From assembly GCF_002837185.1 (NCBI RefSeq), contig NZ_KZ477988.1:199724-263723 (forward strand): 64,000 nt of DNA. Reading direction: 5' to 3'. This stretch comes from Pseudomonas fluorescens (GTDB taxonomy: Bacteria > Pseudomonadota > Gammaproteobacteria > Pseudomonadales > Pseudomonadaceae). How positions within the stretch are numbered: the stretch's first letter is position 1; every line of letters starts with the position of its first letter. Positions 1 through 11,800 of the stretch are shown here, one piece after another. A program made the translations under genes and the position numbers. A model generated the notes under the pieces. That model was not told the DNA's origin. It worked only from the letters and a program-made list of their open reading frames with translations, and did not search any database.

Positions 1-1
1 T

Positions 2-2356
2 CCGTGCCGCGTGTACGCTCCGGTCGGCACTCACGAAACACTGCTGGCGTACCTGGTGCGTCGCCTGCTGGAAAACGGCGCGAACACCTCGTTCGTCAAC
101 CGCATCGCCGACCAATCCATCTCGATCCAGGAGCTGGTGGCCGATCCAGTGGCGAGCATCGAGCAGATGGCGACCGTGGAAGGCGGCTTCGGCCTGCCGC
201 ACCCGCGCATCCCGCTGCCGCGTGACCTGTATGGCCGCGACCGCGCCAACTCGGCCGGTATCGACCTGGCCAACGAGCATCGCCTGGCATCGCTGTCCTG
301 TGCCCTGCTGGCCACCGCCCATAACAACTGGAAAGCCGCGCCGATGCTCGGTTGCACTTCCAGCGAACAACCGGCTGCGGCGGTGCTGAACCCGTCCGAC
401 CTGCGCGATGTGGTCGGTCATGTTCAGGAAGCCACTGTCGAAGACGTCGACAATGCCATCCAGTGCGCTATCAGCGCCGCGCCCATCTGGCAGGCCACCC
501 CGCCCGCCGAGCGCGCCGCGATTCTGGAACGCGCCGCCGACCTGATGGAAGGCGAGATCCAGCCACTGATGGGCCTGCTGGCCCGTGAAGCCGGCAAGAC
601 CTTCGCCAACGCCATCGCTGAAGTGCGCGAAGCCGTGGACTTCCTGCGCTACTACGCGGTGCAGGCACGCAACGATTTCACCAACGACGCCCACCGCCCA
701 TTGGGCCCGGTGGTGTGTATCAGCCCGTGGAACTTCCCGCTGGCAATCTTCAGCGGCCAGGTCGCTGCTGCCTTGGCCGCCGGCAACCCGGTACTGGCCA
801 AGCCTGCCGAACAAACCCCGCTGGTCGCCGCCCAGGCTGTACGCATCCTGCTCGAAGCCGGCATTCCGCAAGGCGTGCTGCAATTGCTGCCGGGCCAGGG
901 CGAAAGCGTCGGTGCGCGCCTGGTCGGTGATGAGCGCGTCAAAGGCGTAATGTTCACCGGTTCCACCGAGGTTGCACGCTTGCTGCAACGCAGTGTCGCC
1001 GGGCGCCTGGATGCCCAGGGGCGTCCGATTCCGCTGATCGCCGAAACCGGTGGCCAGAACGCGATGATCGTCGACTCGTCGGCGCTCACCGAACAAGTGG
1101 TCATCGACGTGGTGTCGTCGGCCTTCGACAGCGCCGGCCAACGTTGCTCGGCCCTGCGCGTCTTGTGCCTGCAGGAAGATTCGTCAGAGCGTGTCATCGA
1201 AATGCTCAAGGGTGCCATGGCCGAATGCCGCCTGGGCAACCCGGAGCGCCTGTCGGTGGATATCGGCCCGGTGATCGACGCCGAAGCCAAGGCCGGCATC
1301 GAGAAACACATCCAGGCCATGCGCGACAAAGGCCGCAACGTTTACCAGGTGGCGATTGCCGATGGCGACGAGATCAAGCGTGGCACCTTCGTGATGCCCA
1401 CCCTGATCGAGCTGGAAAGCTTCGACGAGCTGCAACGCGAGATCTTCGGTCCGGTGCTGCACGTGGTGCGCTACAAGCGTAAAGAGATCGACCAGCTCAT
1501 CGGCCAGATCAATGCATCCGGCTATGGCCTGACCCTGGGCGTGCACACCCGCATCGACGAGACCATCGCCAAGGTGATCGACAACGTCAACGCCGGCAAC
1601 GTCTACGTCAACCGCAACATCGTCGGCGCCGTGGTCGGCGTGCAACCGTTCGGCGGCGAAGGCCTGTCGGGTACCGGCCCGAAAGCCGGTGGCCCGCTGT
1701 ACCTGTACCGCCTGCTGTCGACCCGTCCTACCGATGCGATCGAGCAATCCTTCGTACGTGGCGACGCCTTGACCGCACCCGACCTGCGCCTGCGCGACGC
1801 CATGAGCCAACCGCTGACCGCCCTGAAAACCTGGGCCGACAGTCACACGTTCAGCGAACTGAGCAGCCTGTGCACACAATTTGCCGCACAGTCGCAAAGC
1901 GGTATCACCCGCCAACTGGCCGGCCCGACCGGCGAGCGCAACAGTTATGCGATCCTGCCGCGCGAACACGTGCTGTGCCTGGCTGACGTGGAAGGCGACC
2001 TGCTGACCCAACTGGCCGCGGTATTGGCGGTAGGCGGTTCGGCGGTATGGCCGGAAACCGAGCTGACCAAGGCCTTGTTCCCACGCCTGCCGAAAGACAT
2101 TCAGGCGAAGATCAAGCGCGTGGCCGACTGGACCAAGGACGACGTGGTGTTCGACGCGGTCCTGCATCACGGTGACTCCGACCAACTGCGCGCGGTGTGC
2201 CAGCAAGTGGCGCAGCGTGGCGGTGCGATTGTTGGCGTGCAGGGTCTGTCGCAGGGCGAAACGGCGATTGCGCTGGAGCGCCTGGTGATCGAGCGGGCGT
2301 TGAGCGTCAACACCGCTGCGGCAGGCGGTAATGCCAGCCTGATGACTATCGGTTAA
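2..2356 (+). CDS. putA: Bifunctional proline dehydrogenase / P5C dehydrogenase PutA (3' part)
   Basis: This is the last 784 codons of PutA; the window begins inside the gene, so the N-terminal DNA-binding domain and most of the proline dehydrogenase barrel lie upstream. PutA oxidises proline to glutamate in two steps at the inner membrane. The first residues (CRVYAPVGTHETLLAYLVRR and onward) are the conserved end of the proline dehydrogenase domain. An aldehyde dehydrogenase domain follows, with the AETGGQNAMIVD catalytic-Glu region and the GQRCSALR catalytic-Cys motif, and then the roughly 200-residue C-terminal domain typical of long PutA proteins. The reading frame is open throughout. The gene ends just before an inverted repeat that may act as its terminator. 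Confidence 0.95.
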   Translation, partial: PCRVYAPVGTHETLLAYLVRRLLENGANTSFVNRIADQSISIQELVADPVASIEQMATVEGGFGLPHPRIPLPRDLYGRDRANSAGIDLANEHRLASLSCALLATAHNNWKAAPMLGCTSSEQPAAAVLNPSDLRDVVGHVQEATVEDVDNAIQCAISAAPIWQATPPAERAAILERAADLMEGEIQPLMGLLAREAGKTFANAIAEVREAVDFLRYYAVQARNDFTNDAHRPLGPVVCISPWNFPLAIFSGQVAAALAAGNPVLAKPAEQTPLVAAQAVRILLEAGIPQGVLQLLPGQGESVGARLVGDERVKGVMFTGSTEVARLLQRSVAGRLDAQGRPIPLIAETGGQNAMIVDSSALTEQVVIDVVSSAFDSAGQRCSALRVLCLQEDSSERVIEMLKGAMAECRLGNPERLSVDIGPVIDAEAKAGIEKHIQAMRDKGRNVYQVAIADGDEIKRGTFVMPTLIELESFDELQREIFGPVLHVVRYKRKEIDQLIGQINASGYGLTLGVHTRIDETIAKVIDNVNAGNVYVNRNIVGAVVGVQPFGGEGLSGTGPKAGGPLYLYRLLSTRPTDAIEQSFVRGDALTAPDLRLRDAMSQPLTALKTWADSHTFSELSSLCTQFAAQSQSGITRQLAGPTGERNSYAILPREHVLCLADVEGDLLTQLAAVLAVGGSAVWPETELTKALFPRLPKDIQAKIKRVADWTKDDVVFDAVLHHGDSDQLRAVCQQVAQRGGAIVGVQGLSQGETAIALERLVIERALSVNTAAAGGNASLMTIG

Positions 2357-2360
2357 ACAA

Positions 2361-2436
2361 CAGCTTCAAGTTGTAAGCTACAAGCTGCAAGTGAAAGCGT
2401 CCTGCTCTTACTTGCAGCTTGAGGCTCGCAACTTGT
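2361..2436. repeat. Imperfect inverted repeat of the CTTGCAGCTTG / CAAGCTGCAAG type
   Basis: Two arms rich in the words AAGCTACAAGCTGCAAG and CTTGCAGCTTGAGGCTCG face each other directly after the putA stop codon. A related copy lies between gltB and gltD (43867-43965), so this is a dispersed repeat family distinct from the REPINs. The position suggests it could also end putA transcripts. Confidence 0.6.
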
Positions 2437-2521
2437 GCCGCCCCATCACCCCCATCTATCTTCCTTCCCCATTTTTATTAGCACTCCTAGACTGCGGCAT
2501 ACTTTTAAAAGGTAATCCGCC

Positions 2522-4324
2522 ATGTCCGAGACGCTGCTCAGTTCCCGCAATCTGGCTTTCGAGCTGTACGAAGTCCTCGATGCCGAGGGCCTGACCCAGC
2601 GCGAGCGGTTTGCCGAGCACAATCGTGAAACCTTCGATGCCGCCATCAGCACGGCGCGCAACATCGCCGAAAAGTACTTCGCGCCCCACAACCGCAAGAA
2701 CGACGAAAACGAACCGCGTTACGAAGACGGCAAGGCGATCCTGATTCCGGAAGTAAAGCCGGCCGTGGACGCGTTTCTCGAGGCGGGCTTCCTCAACGCC
2801 GCGCGCAGTTTCGACGCCGGTGGCATGCAGCTGCCTACGTTGCTGTCCCAGGCCTGCTTTGCGCACTTCCAGTCGGCCAACGCCGCGTCCACGTCCTACC
2901 CGTTCCTGACCATGGGCGCTGCCAACCTGATCGAAAGCTTCGGTACCGAGGAGCAGAAACAACGCTTCCTGCAACCAATGATCGACGGACGTTTCTTCGG
3001 CACCATGGCCCTCACCGAACCGCATGCCGGGTCGTCTTTGTCGGATATTCGTACACGCGCAGAGCCTGCGGCCGACGGTAGCTATCGACTCAAGGGCAAT
3101 AAAATCTTTATCTCCGGCGGCGACCACCCGCTGTCGGAAAATATCGTACACATGGTGCTGGCCAAGCTGCCTGACGCACCGGCCGGGGTGAAGGGCATTT
3201 CGCTGTTTATCGTGCCCAAATTCCTGGTCAACGATGACGGCAGCCTGGGCGAGCGCAACGACGTGCTGCTGGCCGGGCTGTTTCACAAGATGGGCTGGCG
3301 CGGCACTACGTCCACAGCGCTTAACTTCGGCGATAACGGCAACTGTGTCGGCTACCTGGTGGGCAAACCGCACCAGGGCCTGAGCTGCATGTTCCAGATG
3401 ATGAACGAAGCCCGCATCGGTGTGGGCATGGGTGCGGTGATGCTCGGTTACGCGGGCTACCTTTACTCGCTGGAGTACGCCCGCGAACGTCCGCAAGGCC
3501 GCCTGCCGGACAGCAAAGACCCAGGCACCGCGCCGGTGTCGATCATCCAGCACGCCGATATCAAGCGCATGCTGCTGACACAAAAAGCCTATGTCGAAGG
3601 CGCCTTCGACCTGGGCCTGTACGCCGCACGGCTGTTCGACGACACCACCACGCTGCCGACCGACGCCGAGCGCAAACAGGCCCACGAACTGCTGGACCTG
3701 CTCACCCCCATCGTCAAATCCTGGCCGTCGGAGTTCTGCCTCAAGGCCAACGAACTGGCGATCCAGATCCTTGGCGGTCATGGCTATACCCGTGAATACC
3801 CGGTGGAGCAGTACTACCGCGATAACCGCCTGAACCCGATACACGAAGGCACCCATGGCATCCAGTCCCTGGATTTGCTCGGGCGCAAACTGGCGCAGAA
3901 CGGTGGCGCCGGGCTCAAGCAATTGATTCGGCTGATCGCCGAGACAGGCGCACGGGCACAGCAATACCCATCGCTGACCGTGCTAAGGGAGCCGCTGGAG
4001 CAACTGGTCAATGGCCTGCAACGCGTCACCCTCGGCCTGCTGGGCGATCTCGCCCAGGGCAAGGTCAACAGCAGCCTGGCGAACTCGGCGCTGTACCTGA
4101 AGGTGTTCGGGCACACGGTGATTGGCTGGCGCTGGCTGGAACAGGCGATTCGCGCCGAAGCAGGGCTGGCCAGGGGCGACGCGGCCGATGTGGCCTTCTA
4201 TAAAGGCAAGCTCCAGGCCGCCCGGTACTTCCTGACCTGGGAAGTACCAGGCTGCCATCATGAACTGGCGATTCTGGAGGCACGCGACGATACGTGCCTG
4301 GGCATGCAGGATGCGTGGTTCTAG
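2522..4324 (+). CDS. Acyl-CoA dehydrogenase with C-terminal extension
   Basis: A 600-residue flavoprotein of the acyl-CoA dehydrogenase superfamily, longer than the usual 380-400 residues because of a C-terminal helical extension, as in the FadE5-like / phenylacyl-CoA dehydrogenase group. It should oxidise an acyl-CoA at the alpha-beta bond using FAD and pass electrons to ETF. Visible family signatures include the mid-domain FAD-binding stretch FFGTMALTEPHAGSSLSDIR and the C-terminal QILGGHGYTREYPVEQYYRD block. The ATG has AAAAGG upstream. The stop codon overlaps that of the convergent ZapA-like gene in the palindrome CTAG. The natural substrate cannot be read from the sequence. By position it looks like the counterpart of P. 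aeruginosa PA5020 (from memory). Confidence 0.9.
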   Translation: MSETLLSSRNLAFELYEVLDAEGLTQRERFAEHNRETFDAAISTARNIAEKYFAPHNRKNDENEPRYEDGKAILIPEVKPAVDAFLEAGFLNAARSFDAGGMQLPTLLSQACFAHFQSANAASTSYPFLTMGAANLIESFGTEEQKQRFLQPMIDGRFFGTMALTEPHAGSSLSDIRTRAEPAADGSYRLKGNKIFISGGDHPLSENIVHMVLAKLPDAPAGVKGISLFIVPKFLVNDDGSLGERNDVLLAGLFHKMGWRGTTSTALNFGDNGNCVGYLVGKPHQGLSCMFQMMNEARIGVGMGAVMLGYAGYLYSLEYARERPQGRLPDSKDPGTAPVSIIQHADIKRMLLTQKAYVEGAFDLGLYAARLFDDTTTLPTDAERKQAHELLDLLTPIVKSWPSEFCLKANELAIQILGGHGYTREYPVEQYYRDNRLNPIHEGTHGIQSLDLLGRKLAQNGGAGLKQLIRLIAETGARAQQYPSLTVLREPLEQLVNGLQRVTLGLLGDLAQGKVNSSLANSALYLKVFGHTVIGWRWLEQAIRAEAGLARGDAADVAFYKGKLQAARYFLTWEVPGCHHELAILEARDDTCLGMQDAWF

Positions 4325-4611
4325 GGCTGGATCGCCTTGGAAATCACCTCGACCGTGGCGCTGACTTGCTCTTGGTAACGGTCGAGTTCCTGTTGATGAG
4401 CCTGCTGCATTTCGATCTGCTCGGCGCACAGGTTCAGCGCGGCCAGTACCAATAATTTGTCGCCGATCAGGGTCGGGTACTTTTTCTTGGTGGTGGCCAG
4501 GGAGGCCTTGAGCATGGTCACGGCGTGCATCAGGGTCTGGTCTTCCCCGGCCGGCGCCTTGATCGAGTAATCCTCTCCGAGAATCGAAACGACCTTTATC
4601 CCTTCGTTCAT
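4321..4611 (-). CDS. ZapA-family cell division protein (apparent second copy)
   Basis: A 96-residue protein with a ZapA-type fold: an N-terminal beta-hairpin (VVSILGEDYSIKAP), then a helix, the segment GDKLLVLAALNLCAEQIEM that matches the conserved ZapA core, and a C-terminal coiled coil. ZapA bundles FtsZ filaments at mid-cell. It differs clearly from the canonical Pseudomonas ZapA as I remember it (core IGADRVAVMAALNITHDLL), and the 6S RNA and 5-formyltetrahydrofolate cyclo-ligase genes that normally follow zapA are absent here. I therefore read it as a paralogue. It is translationally coupled by an ATGA overlap to the upstream coiled-coil gene. Confidence 0.75.
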   Translation of the reverse strand: MNEGIKVVSILGEDYSIKAPAGEDQTLMHAVTMLKASLATTKKKYPTLIGDKLLVLAALNLCAEQIEMQQAHQQELDRYQEQVSATVEVISKAIQP

Positions 4612-4838
4612 GCGCTGACAGGCCCTGCGCTTACACGCTCAACCAGTGCCTGGATACGGGCGGCGGTGGCGCCGTGTTTTTCTTCCTGTTCCATCAGGTT
4701 CAGTTGCAGGCTGTCGTTTTCGTCCCTGGCACGGGCAAGCTCCGCCTTGAGGGATTCGTTGCTGCCCAGCAGGTCTTGATTCTGCTGTACGAGGTCGCTG
4801 ACCAGTTGTTCCAGTTGGCTGAGGGATGCTTCTAACAT
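4608..4838 (-). CDS. Small coiled-coil protein, TIGR02449 type (ZapB-like partner)
   Basis: A 76-residue protein that is almost entirely heptad-patterned (LSQLEQLVSDLVQQNQDLLG and onward), with no membrane segment. It has the size, composition and position of the TIGR02449 family, which precedes zapA in pseudomonads and resembles ZapB. It overlaps the start of the ZapA-like gene by four bases, so the two are probably co-translated and may form a complex at the division site. That function is inferred from neighbourhood. The pairing suggests the whole two-gene unit was duplicated from the canonical locus. Confidence 0.7.
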   Translation of the reverse strand: MLEASLSQLEQLVSDLVQQNQDLLGSNESLKAELARARDENDSLQLNLMEQEEKHGATAARIQALVERVSAGPVSA

Positions 4839-4894
4839 TTTGATTTCTCGGGCTTTTAAAAGGGCGGTGACGATAAAGAAAAATCACCTCGGAT

Positions 4895-4912
4895 GCCAGG
4901 GTTATCCCTGGC
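4895..4912. repeat. Perfect inverted repeat GCCAGGG-ttat-CCCTGGC
   Basis: Seven-base perfect arms around TTAT lie in the 276-base divergent region between the TIGR02449-type gene and the chemoreceptor. It could be a protein-binding palindrome or a short hairpin at the start of either transcript. No matching regulator is known to me. Confidence 0.45.
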
Positions 4913-5032
4913 GCGCAGCCCGATTCCAAAGGCCCGGGCCGCACTTTCGAGCCTTAGTGACTGCAATTACCCGATCTGGTTCCTGAATCGCTCAAACCCC
5001 CTGGTCAGATGCGACAAAAACGCACAGCCCCT

Positions 5033-5058
5033 TAAGACTTTAGTCGTAGGGCCGATAC
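5033..5058 (+). promoter_or_regulatory. Sigma-28 (FliA) type promoter for the chemoreceptor
   Basis: TTAAG and GCCGATA are separated by the spacing of a FliA promoter (consensus roughly TCAAG-N15-GCCGATAA in Pseudomonas). The -10 element is nearly perfect. Transcription would start about 50 bases before the chemoreceptor ATG, which links the gene to the flagellar/motility regulon. Confidence 0.7.
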
Positions 5059-5114
5059 ACGATGCACACCCCGTCTCATGGCCGCACGGATCGCGCTCCC
5101 CCCAGGATTCCAGC

Positions 5115-6740
5115 ATGTCTCTTCGTAATATGAATATCGCGCCGAGGGCCTTCCTCGGCTTCGCGTTTATTGGCGCCTTGATGTTGTTTCTCGGCGTGTT
5201 CGCGCTGAACCAGATGAGCAAGATCCGAGCGGCCACCGAAGACATCACCCTGGCCAGCGTACCCAGCATCCGCGCCCTCGACGAGTTCACCCAACTGACA
5301 TTGCGCCTGCGTGTGTTGTCGTACCGCTTGCTCACCAACCGCGAGCCGGACGTGCAGCAAAAGACCCTGGAAGCCTTCGACCTGCGCAACCAGCAGATCC
5401 GCACCGCCCAAGGCGTGTATGAAAAGCTGATCGAAAGCGGCGAAGAGCGTTCGACCTACAATGAATACGTGCGGTTGCTGGCTCAGTACCATCAGATCGA
5501 AGAGCGCATGAAGAGCCTGTCACGGGCCAATCAGGTCGACGAATTGCGCAGCCTGCTCAATACCGAACTGCTGACCAACTCCGAGCAGGTCAACGGGGTA
5601 CTCAACCGCCTGCTGGAAATCAATAACGCCATGGCCCTGGACACCAACCAGCAGGCCGAAGACCAGTACAACCTGGCCTTCAACATGGTTGTGGGCCTGC
5701 TGGTGATCGCCACCGCGCTGACCCTGTTGTTCGCCTGGCTGCTGACCCGCAGCATCACCGTGCCGATCTCCCAGGCCCTGGAAGCGGCGGAAGAAGTGGC
5801 CGAAGGCAACCTCACACGCCCGATCAAGGTCGATGGCAACGACGAAGCCGGCCGCCTGCTCGCCGCCATGGCCAAGATGCAGGACAAACTGCGCGACACC
5901 CTGCAACGCATCGCCGGCTCGGCCACGCAACTGGCGTCGGCCGCCGAAGAACTCAACGCCGTCACCGACGAAAGCGCGCGCGGCCTGACCCAGCAGAACA
6001 ACGAAATCGAACAAGCCGCCACCGCCGTCAACGAAATGACCAGCGCGGTCGAGGAAGTCGCACGCAATGCCGTGAGCACCTCTGAAGCCTCGCGCAACGC
6101 CACCACCTCCGCCGGCGACGGGCGTGACCTGGTGCAGGAAACCGTCAGCGCCATCGAACGCATGAGCGGCGACGTACAAGCCACCGCGACCTTGATTGGT
6201 GAGTTGGCCAATGAATCGCGCGATATCGGCAAGGTACTGGACGTGATCCGTGGCCTGGCCGACCAGACCAACCTGCTGGCCCTCAACGCGGCCATCGAAG
6301 CGGCGCGGGCCGGTGAGGCCGGGCGAGGTTTTGCCGTGGTGGCGGATGAGGTGCGCGCATTGGCCCATCGTACCCAGCAGTCCACCAGCGAGATCGAGCG
6401 CATGATCGGCAGCATCCAGGCCGGCACCGAGCATGCGGTGGATTCGATGCGCAACAGCACCGAGCGCGCCGAATCGACACTGAACATCGCCAAGGGCGCG
6501 GGGCTGTCGCTGGACACCATCAACACCGCAATTGTCGAGATCAACGAGCGCAACCTGGTGATCGCCAGCGCGGCGGAAGAACAGGCGCAGGTCGCACGGG
6601 AAGTCGACCGCAACCTGGTCAATATCCGTGACCTGTCGGTGCAATCGGCCACAGGCGCCAGCCAGACCAGCGCGGCGAGCAACGAGCTGTCGCGCCTGGC
6701 CGTGGATTTGAACGGGATGGTCGGCCGCTTCCGCCTCTGA
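5115..6740 (+). CDS. Methyl-accepting chemotaxis protein
   Basis: A 541-residue transmembrane chemoreceptor. A membrane helix at about residues 10-32 is followed by a roughly 155-residue helical periplasmic sensor of four-helix-bundle type, a second membrane helix at about 190-212, a HAMP domain ([20 protein letters not shown]) and the cytoplasmic signalling coiled coil. The signalling tip contains the conserved [20 protein letters not shown] and [15 protein letters not shown] segments near residues 380-416. The start chosen is the ATG preceded by AGGA at seven bases; an upstream in-frame extension is not supported because it would cross the promoter. It lacks a C-terminal CheR-tethering pentapeptide. 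The ligand is unknown. Confidence 0.92.
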   Translation: MSLRNMNIAPRAFLGFAFIGALMLFLGVFALNQMSKIRAATEDITLASVPSIRALDEFTQLTLRLRVLSYRLLTNREPDVQQKTLEAFDLRNQQIRTAQGVYEKLIESGEERSTYNEYVRLLAQYHQIEERMKSLSRANQVDELRSLLNTELLTNSEQVNGVLNRLLEINNAMALDTNQQAEDQYNLAFNMVVGLLVIATALTLLFAWLLTRSITVPISQALEAAEEVAEGNLTRPIKVDGNDEAGRLLAAMAKMQDKLRDTLQRIAGSATQLASAAEELNAVTDESARGLTQQNNEIEQAATAVNEMTSAVEEVARNAVSTSEASRNATTSAGDGRDLVQETVSAIERMSGDVQATATLIGELANESRDIGKVLDVIRGLADQTNLLALNAAIEAARAGEAGRGFAVVADEVRALAHRTQQSTSEIERMIGSIQAGTEHAVDSMRNSTERAESTLNIAKGAGLSLDTINTAIVEINERNLVIASAAEEQAQVAREVDRNLVNIRDLSVQSATGASQTSAASNELSRLAVDLNGMVGRFRL

Positions 6741-6760
6741 CTGACGGCACGGGATTAAAA

Positions 6761-6918
6761 TGTGGGAGGGGCTTGCCCTAATGCCAGTCTGTAGGAGCGA
6801 GCTTGCTCGCGAAAAACGTCAACGAAAACGCGTGCTTCCTGAATGAACGCGGTGCCTGTGAGTTGTTCGCGAGCAAGCTCGCTCCTACACTGGCATCAGG
6901 GCCTGCCCCCTCCCACAT
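6761..6918. repeat. Nested REPIN: one REP family inserted within another
   Basis: The outer pair (6761-6780 and 6899-6918) is the GTGGGAGGGGCTTGCCC type. Inside it an inner pair (6790-6813 and 6866-6889) belongs to a different family with core TAGGAGCGAGCTTGCTCGCG. Both pairs are inverted, so the whole element can fold into one long hairpin. It occupies most of the chemoreceptor-antiporter gap (6741-7061); the remaining bases up to 7061 contain the antiporter leader with no gene. Confidence 0.9.
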
Positions 6919-7061
6919 TTGGAATGGGGTCGGAACCTTCATTATGGGATTCCCCCCACAAAAGCTTTTTGACAGCGCAGCAATTCAACAGGTTAGAATC
7001 CCTGGCACGCAGGCTGCATGGTCAGTTTGCGCCCTGTCTTCCCTGCTCTGGAGTACTGCCT

Positions 7062-8804
<1,743 letters not shown>

Positions 8805-8853
8805 ACTGCGGGGCGACAACGCCCCGATTCTTCACCTTGCTCGACCGGTCTCT

Positions 8854-11800
8854 ATGCCAACCCTGCGCACTTTTCTCGCTACTGCCCTGCTGGGCCTGAC
8901 CCTTTGTGTCGGCACCGTCCACGCCGCCGACCCGCCCAGCGCCGACGCTATCCAGCAAACCCTGGACAAGCTGCCCGACCGCAAGCTGCCCGACGCCGAC
9001 ATGAAGGCATTGCAGGGCATCCTGCAACAAACCCTGACGTACCTGGCCAACAAGCAGGATTACGAGCAGCGCCTGGCCGATCTCAAACGCCAGCTTGAGG
9101 ACGCGCCGCGCCAGACCGTCGAAAACCAGCGCGAGCTGACGCGGCTCAAGGCCACCAAAATCGTCCCGGTGGCCCAACGCTACGCCAGCCTGCCCGTGCC
9201 GCAGCTTGAGCAATTGCTGGTGCAGCGCAGCACCCAGCAAGGCGACCTGCAAAAAGAGCTGGCCGACGCCAACAGCCTGACCATCGCCGCCCAGACCCGG
9301 CCCGAGCGCGCCCAGACCGAGATCAGCAGCAGCCAGACGCGCATCCAGCAAATCAATGCGATCCTCAAGACCGGCAAAGACAACGGCAAAGCCCTCAACG
9401 CCGACCAGCGCAACCAGCTCAACGCCGAACTCGCCGCCCTGAATGCGCTGATCCCCCTGCGCCGCCAGGAACTGGCCGGCAACAGCCAGCTGCAAGACCT
9501 GGGCAACAGCCAGCACGACCTGATCCAGGAAAAAACCGCGCGCCTGGAGCAGGAAATCCAGGACCTGCAAACCCTGATCAACCAGAAACGCCTGGCCCAG
9601 TCCCAGCAGACGGTGACCCAACAGTCCATCGAAGCGCAGAAAGCCGGCGGCAGCAGCCTGCTGGCCACGGAAAGCGCGGCCAACCTGAAGCTCTCCGACT
9701 ACCTGCTCAAAAGCACCGACCGCCTCAACGACCTGACCCAGAAAAACCTGCAGACCAAGCAGCAACTGGACACCGTGACCCAAAGCGATTCGGCGCTGGA
9801 CGAACAGATCAACGTACTCAAGGGCAGCCTGCTGCTGTCCAAGATCCTCTACAAACAGAAACAGGCGCTGCCGCGCTTGACCGTCGACCGCGACCTGGCC
9901 GACGACATCGCCAACATTCGCCTGTACCAGTTCGAGGTCAACCAACAGCGTGAGCTGATCAGCTCTCCCAGCGCCTATGTGGATAACCTGCTGGCCAACC
10001 AGCCGCCGGACGACGTCACCCCGCAATTGCGCCGCACCCTGCTGGAACTGGCGATCACCCGCAGCGACCTGCTGGAGCGCCTGAGCCGTGAATTGAGCGC
10101 GCTGCTCAACGAATCCATCACCCTGCAACTGAACCAGAAACAACTGCTCAGCACCGCGACCACCCTGCGCGCCACGCTCGATGAGCAGATGTTCTGGATT
10201 CCGAGCAACAAACCGCTGGACACCGAGTGGCTGGAAACCGTACCGGCGCACCTGAGCAAGCAAGTCACCACCCTGCCCTGGGCCTCCAGCGTCAGCGAGC
10301 TGTATGACGGCCTGACCCAGCGCCCGTTGCTGTTCCTGCCGCTGCTGCTGTTGATCGGCGCGCTGCTGTGGCGGCGCAAGGCGTTGTATCAGCGCCTGAA
10401 CAAGGTTCACCTGGACATCGGTCACTTCAAGCGCGACAGCCAGTGGCACACGCCGCAGGCGATCCTGATCAATATCCTGCTGGCAATGCCAGTATCCCTG
10501 GGCCTGGCGCTGTGCGGCTATGCCTTGCAGATCGACGCCCGTGGGCAAAACGCCAACCTGGGCTCGGCCCTGCTGCAGATCGCCCAGGCGTGGCTGGTGT
10601 TCTACACCGCTTACCGCATCCTCGCGCCCGGCGGTGTGGCCGAGCTGCACTTTCGCTGGGAAAAGCCCCAGGTCGAATTCCTCCAGGGCTGGGTGCGCAA
10701 GCTCGGGCTGGTGGTACTGGCCCTGGTGGCCGTGGTGGCCATCGCCGAGCACCAACCGGCGGCACTCGCCGAAGACGTGCTGGGCATCGCCGTGGTCCTT
10801 ACGTGCTACGGCCTGATGGCGTGGCTGCTCAGTCGCCTGCTGCTCAATAGCCCAACCCACGAAAAGGCCTCGCTGTTTCGCAAGACCATCGGGCTGGTGT
10901 TCACCGCCCTGCCGATCGCGTTATTCATTGCCGTGTGCTTTGGCTACTACTACACCGCGCTGAAACTCAGCGACCGGCTGATCAACACCCTGTACCTGCT
11001 GATGTTCTGGCTGGTGATCGAGGCCACCTTTGTACGCTGGCTGAGCGTCGCCGCCCGGCGCCTGGCCTACGCACGAGCGCTGGCCAAACGCCAAGCCGCC
11101 AAGGATGCCGGTGAAGGCGAGGCCGTGGTGGAAGAGCCGACACTGGACATCGAAAAGGTCAACGAACAATCCTTGCGCCTGATCCGCCTGGCCCTGCTCG
11201 GCGGTTTTATTGCGGCCTTGTACTGGGTATGGTCGGACCTGATCTCGGTATTTTCCTACCTGGATAACGTCACGCTGTACGAATACACCAGCGGCACGGG
11301 TGCGAATATCAGCATGGTGCCCATCAGCATCGGCGACCTGCTCGGTGCATCGATCATCATCGGCATCACCTTCGCCCTGGCGCGGAACCTGCCCGGCCTG
11401 CTGGAAGTGCTGGTGCTCTCCAAGCTGGACCTGGCCCAAGGCAGTGCCTACGCTACCACCACCTTGCTGTCCTATATCATTGCCGGCGTCGGGTTTGTCA
11501 CCACGCTGTCCACACTTGGTGTGAGCTGGGACAAGCTGCAATGGCTGGTCGCAGCGCTGTCGGTGGGCCTGGGCTTCGGCATGCAGGAGATCTTTGCCAA
11601 CTTCATCTCCGGCATCATGATCCTGTTCGAGCGCCCGGTGCGCATCGGCGACACCATTACTATCGGCAATCTGTCAGGCACGGTGAGCAAGATCCGCATC
11701 CGCGCCACCACCATCACCGACTTTGACAACAAAGACATCATCGTCCCGAACAAGACCTTCATTACCGGCCAACTGATCAACTGGTCACTGACCGACACCA

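Noticed and set aside
4321..4330. 6S RNA (ssrS) expected downstream of zapA
   Set aside because: The ZapA-like stop codon overlaps that of the acyl-CoA dehydrogenase, leaving no room for an RNA gene.
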